From Auricularia sp. M13 (lineage: Eukaryota; Basidiomycota; Agaricomycetes; Auriculariales; Auriculariaceae), in assembly GCA_037042915.1 (NCBI GenBank), contig CM073196.1, forward strand, positions 1,488,001 to 1,552,000: a DNA stretch of 64,000 bases, read 5' to 3'. The notes under the pieces are model-generated. The model searched no databases, was not told the DNA's origin, and worked only from the letters and a program-made list of their open reading frames with translations. Of the stretch, positions 63,444-64,000 are shown piece after piece. Each line of letters starts with the position of its first letter. The stretch's first letter is position 1. Position numbers and translations under genes: made by a program.

Positions 63444-63521
63444 GACGACGCGAGTGCAAGACTGACAGAAGAGCGGCGGTGCGGACCGGCCCCGCTGTCC
63501 TCTGTCTTTCTCGTTCCCGCC

Positions 63522-64000
63522 ATGGCGTCCACCGTCAAGTCCATTGCCAGCGTGCTGCCGACTCTCCCCACACATAAACTCAGGCGCGAGCATCTGCGCA
63601 AGGTCCGTGACGCTGCGGGCTGCTTGTGCTCGCTGCTCACTGCGCCACTCTGCAGTACTCCTGGCTTCCAGACGTTCTGAGGTGCGCATTTCCTGTTAAA
63701 TGACCTGGTGCTCGCTGAGCTCATATGCGGGACATAGATACGATGGCAGCGTGCGTGTCCAGCTCCCTTCGCGGTCCGCGGCAACGTGTGGCTGAAAGCG
63801 CTCCTCGCAGGTCATACGAATCATCATCGGCGTGCGCTCAACAGTCCCTCTCTCTGTTCTCACTCGCTTGGAGACTGAGTCCTACTGTATTAGCCAGTGC
63901 TGACAGTGACGGTGTTCGCGACGCTCGTGGCGCTGGCGCACTTCCACGGCTACCACGTCTCGCTCACGAACGCCGTGACGCCGCTGCTGGGCGTCGTTGT
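63522..64000 (+). CDS. Bestrophin-like (UPF0187) channel protein, 5' part only
   Basis: Starts MASTVKSIASVLPTLPTHKL, then RREHLRK. A GT-AG intron (GTCCGT...CTGCAG) leads to YSWLPDVLR, a second (GTGCGC...CATAG) to YDGSV, and after further intron sequence the reading VLTVTVFATLVALAHFHGYH followed by VSLTNAVTPLLGVV reaches the window edge. SWLPDVLRxxGSV followed by a helix and a LTNxVxPLLxVVV segment is the N-terminal layout of the fungal bestrophin/RFP-TM (UPF0187) family, presumed anion channels. The pore-lining remainder is outside the window, so length and integrity are unknown. Head-to-head with the FMP25-like gene. Confidence 0.68.

Noticed and set aside
1-64000. CRISPR arrays, bacterial operons, rRNA genes
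   Set aside because: None seen. Spliceosomal introns throughout show nuclear fungal DNA, and no regularly spaced repeat array or rRNA sequence was recognised.

Overview
The window is genomic DNA of a filamentous basidiomycete, most likely an Agaricomycete. It is GC-rich, its genes are broken by many short GT-AG introns of about 50 to 60 bases, it carries a fungal APE-type LINE, and its gene families (Dal5-like permeases, F-box/repeat proteins, M43 secreted metalloprotease, large-subunit catalase, CHCH, LYR and KISH proteins) are those of that group. I cannot name the species. All calls come from reading the translated sequence against remembered families; no database search was run.

Region 1 (1 to about 13,600) is repeat territory. 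It holds a gag-like coding remnant at the left edge, two copies of an ~857-bp TG...CA LTR-like repeat facing each other (1128-1985 and 2389-3244), and a minus-strand LINE (ORF2 at 3245-5783, ORF1 at 6442-8988). The LINE's reverse transcriptase is cut at the LTR boundary. About 4.6 kb of mostly non-coding DNA follows, with one Cys/His-containing ORF (10328-10951) and a palindrome-rich CCTGAGC cluster near 13.5 kb.

Region 2 (14 to 36.9 kb) is gene-dense host sequence: a probably GPI-anchored M43 metalloprotease, kinetochore Spc24, Tma20/MCTS1, exportin-1 (Xpo1/Crm1), chaperonin subunit CCT1, anaphase-promoting-complex subunit Apc3/Cdc27, an acidic protein of unknown function, an SRR1-domain protein, a four-helix membrane protein and a large-subunit catalase with a C-terminal DJ-1-like domain.

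Region 3 (37 to 48.7 kb) holds two tandem F-box paralogues, the HECT ubiquitin ligase Rsp5, Mzm1 (LYR, complex III assembly) overlapping or fused to a GGQ-type mitochondrial release-factor-like protein, an unknown protein with a CEKC...GHW tail, and the tiny Golgi protein Ksh1, whose first exon appears to be the ATG alone.

Region 4 (49.5 to 64 kb) has an intact Dal5-like permease and a decayed tandem copy about 4.65 kb downstream. Between them lies a 2.05-kb segment bounded by a perfect 15-bp inverted repeat. Then come mitochondrial dihydroorotate dehydrogenase, a DUF1764 protein, the tail-anchored E2 Ubc6, mitoribosomal protein Mrp10, an FMP25-like RCC1-repeat protein and the 5' part of a bestrophin-like channel. 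Many neighbours are head-to-head pairs less than 110 bases apart.

A recurring oddity is that about ten otherwise conserved host genes need exactly one extra base, usually inside a short homopolymer, to stay in frame. This looks like systematic homopolymer under-calling in the assembly. It means apparent frameshifts in this window should not be read as pseudogenisation without read evidence.
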